A stretch of DNA of 64,000 bases from Stenotrophomonas indicatrix (lineage in GTDB: Bacteria > Pseudomonadota > Gammaproteobacteria > Xanthomonadales > Xanthomonadaceae). Below, piece by piece: positions 63,607-64,000 of this stretch. Position 1 is the first letter of the stretch. Every line of letters starts with the position of its first letter. The translations under genes and the position numbers were made by a program. The notes below the pieces were generated by a model. The model was not told where the DNA came from and did not search any database. It was given only the letters and a program-made list of their open reading frames with translations. The stretch spans positions 1,922,001 through 1,986,000 of the forward strand of contig NZ_PEJS01000001.1 of NCBI RefSeq assembly GCF_002750975.1, read 5' to 3'.

Positions 63607-64000
63607 ATGCAGCGACGTGGATTTCTGGGCGGCCTTGCCGCGTTGTACGGTGCCGGCGCCTTCGGGCTGTGCCTTCCGCTGGGCGCCACCCTTGCCCATG
63701 CCGGCAGAGACCATGCCAATGACTGGCGTTGGCTGCAGGGCAACTGGAACGTGCGTCACCGCCGGCTGCAGGAACGCCTGGTGGCCGACACGCGCTGGGT
63801 GGACTTCACCGGCACCAGTGCGGTCTGGCTGACCCTGGGCGGGCTGGGCACGATCGATGACAACCTGATGCAGCTGCCCGGCGGCGCCTACCGCGGCCTG
63901 GGTGTACGTGCTTTCGATCCGGCCTCCGCCACCTGGGCAATCTGGTGGCTGGATGGCCGCGCTCCCAGCCGCTTCGAAGCGCCGGTGCGTGGCGGCTTCA
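63607..64000 (+). CDS. Tat-exported hypothetical protein (3' end missing)
   Basis: The frame is open to the end of the window; 131 residues are visible. The N-terminus MQRRGFLGGLAALYGAGAF is a twin-arginine leader, then a mature domain starts (DWRWLQGNWNVRHRRL). Repeated Trp and Gly-rich turns suggest a beta-rich fold. No family recognised with certainty. It is divergent from the LysR gene across 88 bases. Confidence 0.7.
   Translation, partial: MQRRGFLGGLAALYGAGAFGLCLPLGATLAHAGRDHANDWRWLQGNWNVRHRRLQERLVADTRWVDFTGTSAVWLTLGGLGTIDDNLMQLPGGAYRGLGVRAFDPASATWAIWWLDGRAPSRFEAPVRGGF

Overview
The window is about 64 kb of GC-rich bacterial chromosome with tightly packed, often ATGA-overlapping genes. 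The gene content fits a gamma-proteobacterium of the Xanthomonadaceae, most likely Stenotrophomonas or a close relative: a giant cyclic beta-glucan synthase, many small secreted and lipoprotein genes, a TonB receptor, and a MesD/MesX methionine synthase locus. The genus is inferred from protein families and base composition, not from a marker gene. No rRNA, tRNA, CRISPR array, prophage or insertion sequence was recognised, and no stretch over 300 bases lacks a gene.

Layout. 0-7.2 kb: the 3' part of a cyclic beta-glucan synthase and a coupled 86-residue protein. 7.2-14.9 kb: small exported proteins, a trypsin-like protease cut by an in-frame stop, a serine hydrolase, an orphan ABC membrane domain, a frameshifted DUF4440-type gene, and two metallo-beta-lactamase-fold genes with a divergent LysR regulator. 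15.8-20.5 kb: a methionine locus (MTHFR-like protein, MetR-like regulator, FMN reductase, MesX/DUF1852, MesD core methionine synthase).

21.2-35.1 kb is the most coherent block. It reads as a locus for using polyhydroxybutyrate and 3-hydroxybutyrate oligomers. It holds a secreted PHB depolymerase, a GntP-type permease, a TonB-dependent receptor, a cytosolic alpha/beta hydrolase, a MaoC-type hydratase, a transporter-fused sensor kinase with a LuxR-type regulator (CrbS/CrbR-like), a secreted 3-hydroxybutyrate oligomer hydrolase, and an AlkK-like acyl-CoA ligase. The two divergent promoter regions share a near-identical inverted repeat (GnACCwAGGTnC), which suggests one regulator controls the whole set.

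35.1-41.2 kb: two small redox or electrophile-response units. One is controlled by MerR, with a textbook 19-bp-spacer promoter. The other is controlled by TetR, with a perfect 11-bp-arm operator, and carries an old yellow enzyme, a short-chain dehydrogenase and a quinone oxidoreductase. 41.2-49.2 kb: small unknown proteins, a secreted CocE-type hydrolase, and a periplasmic sugar dehydrogenase operon (small subunit, GMC flavoprotein, triheme cytochrome c) with an OprB-type porin. 49.4-57.3 kb: a BLUF blue-light sensor coupled to a DUF1579-like protein, a group of small putative stress proteins, an isochorismatase-like hydrolase, a Nei-type DNA glycosylase, DUF72 and a zinc alcohol dehydrogenase. 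57.4-60.3 kb: a tightly coupled four-gene cluster (acyl-CoA dehydrogenase-like, PIG-L deacetylase, methyltransferase, glycosyltransferase), probably making an unknown product. 60.5-64 kb: a HAD phosphatase, a LysR-AraC-VOC operon and a truncated Tat-exported protein at the right edge.
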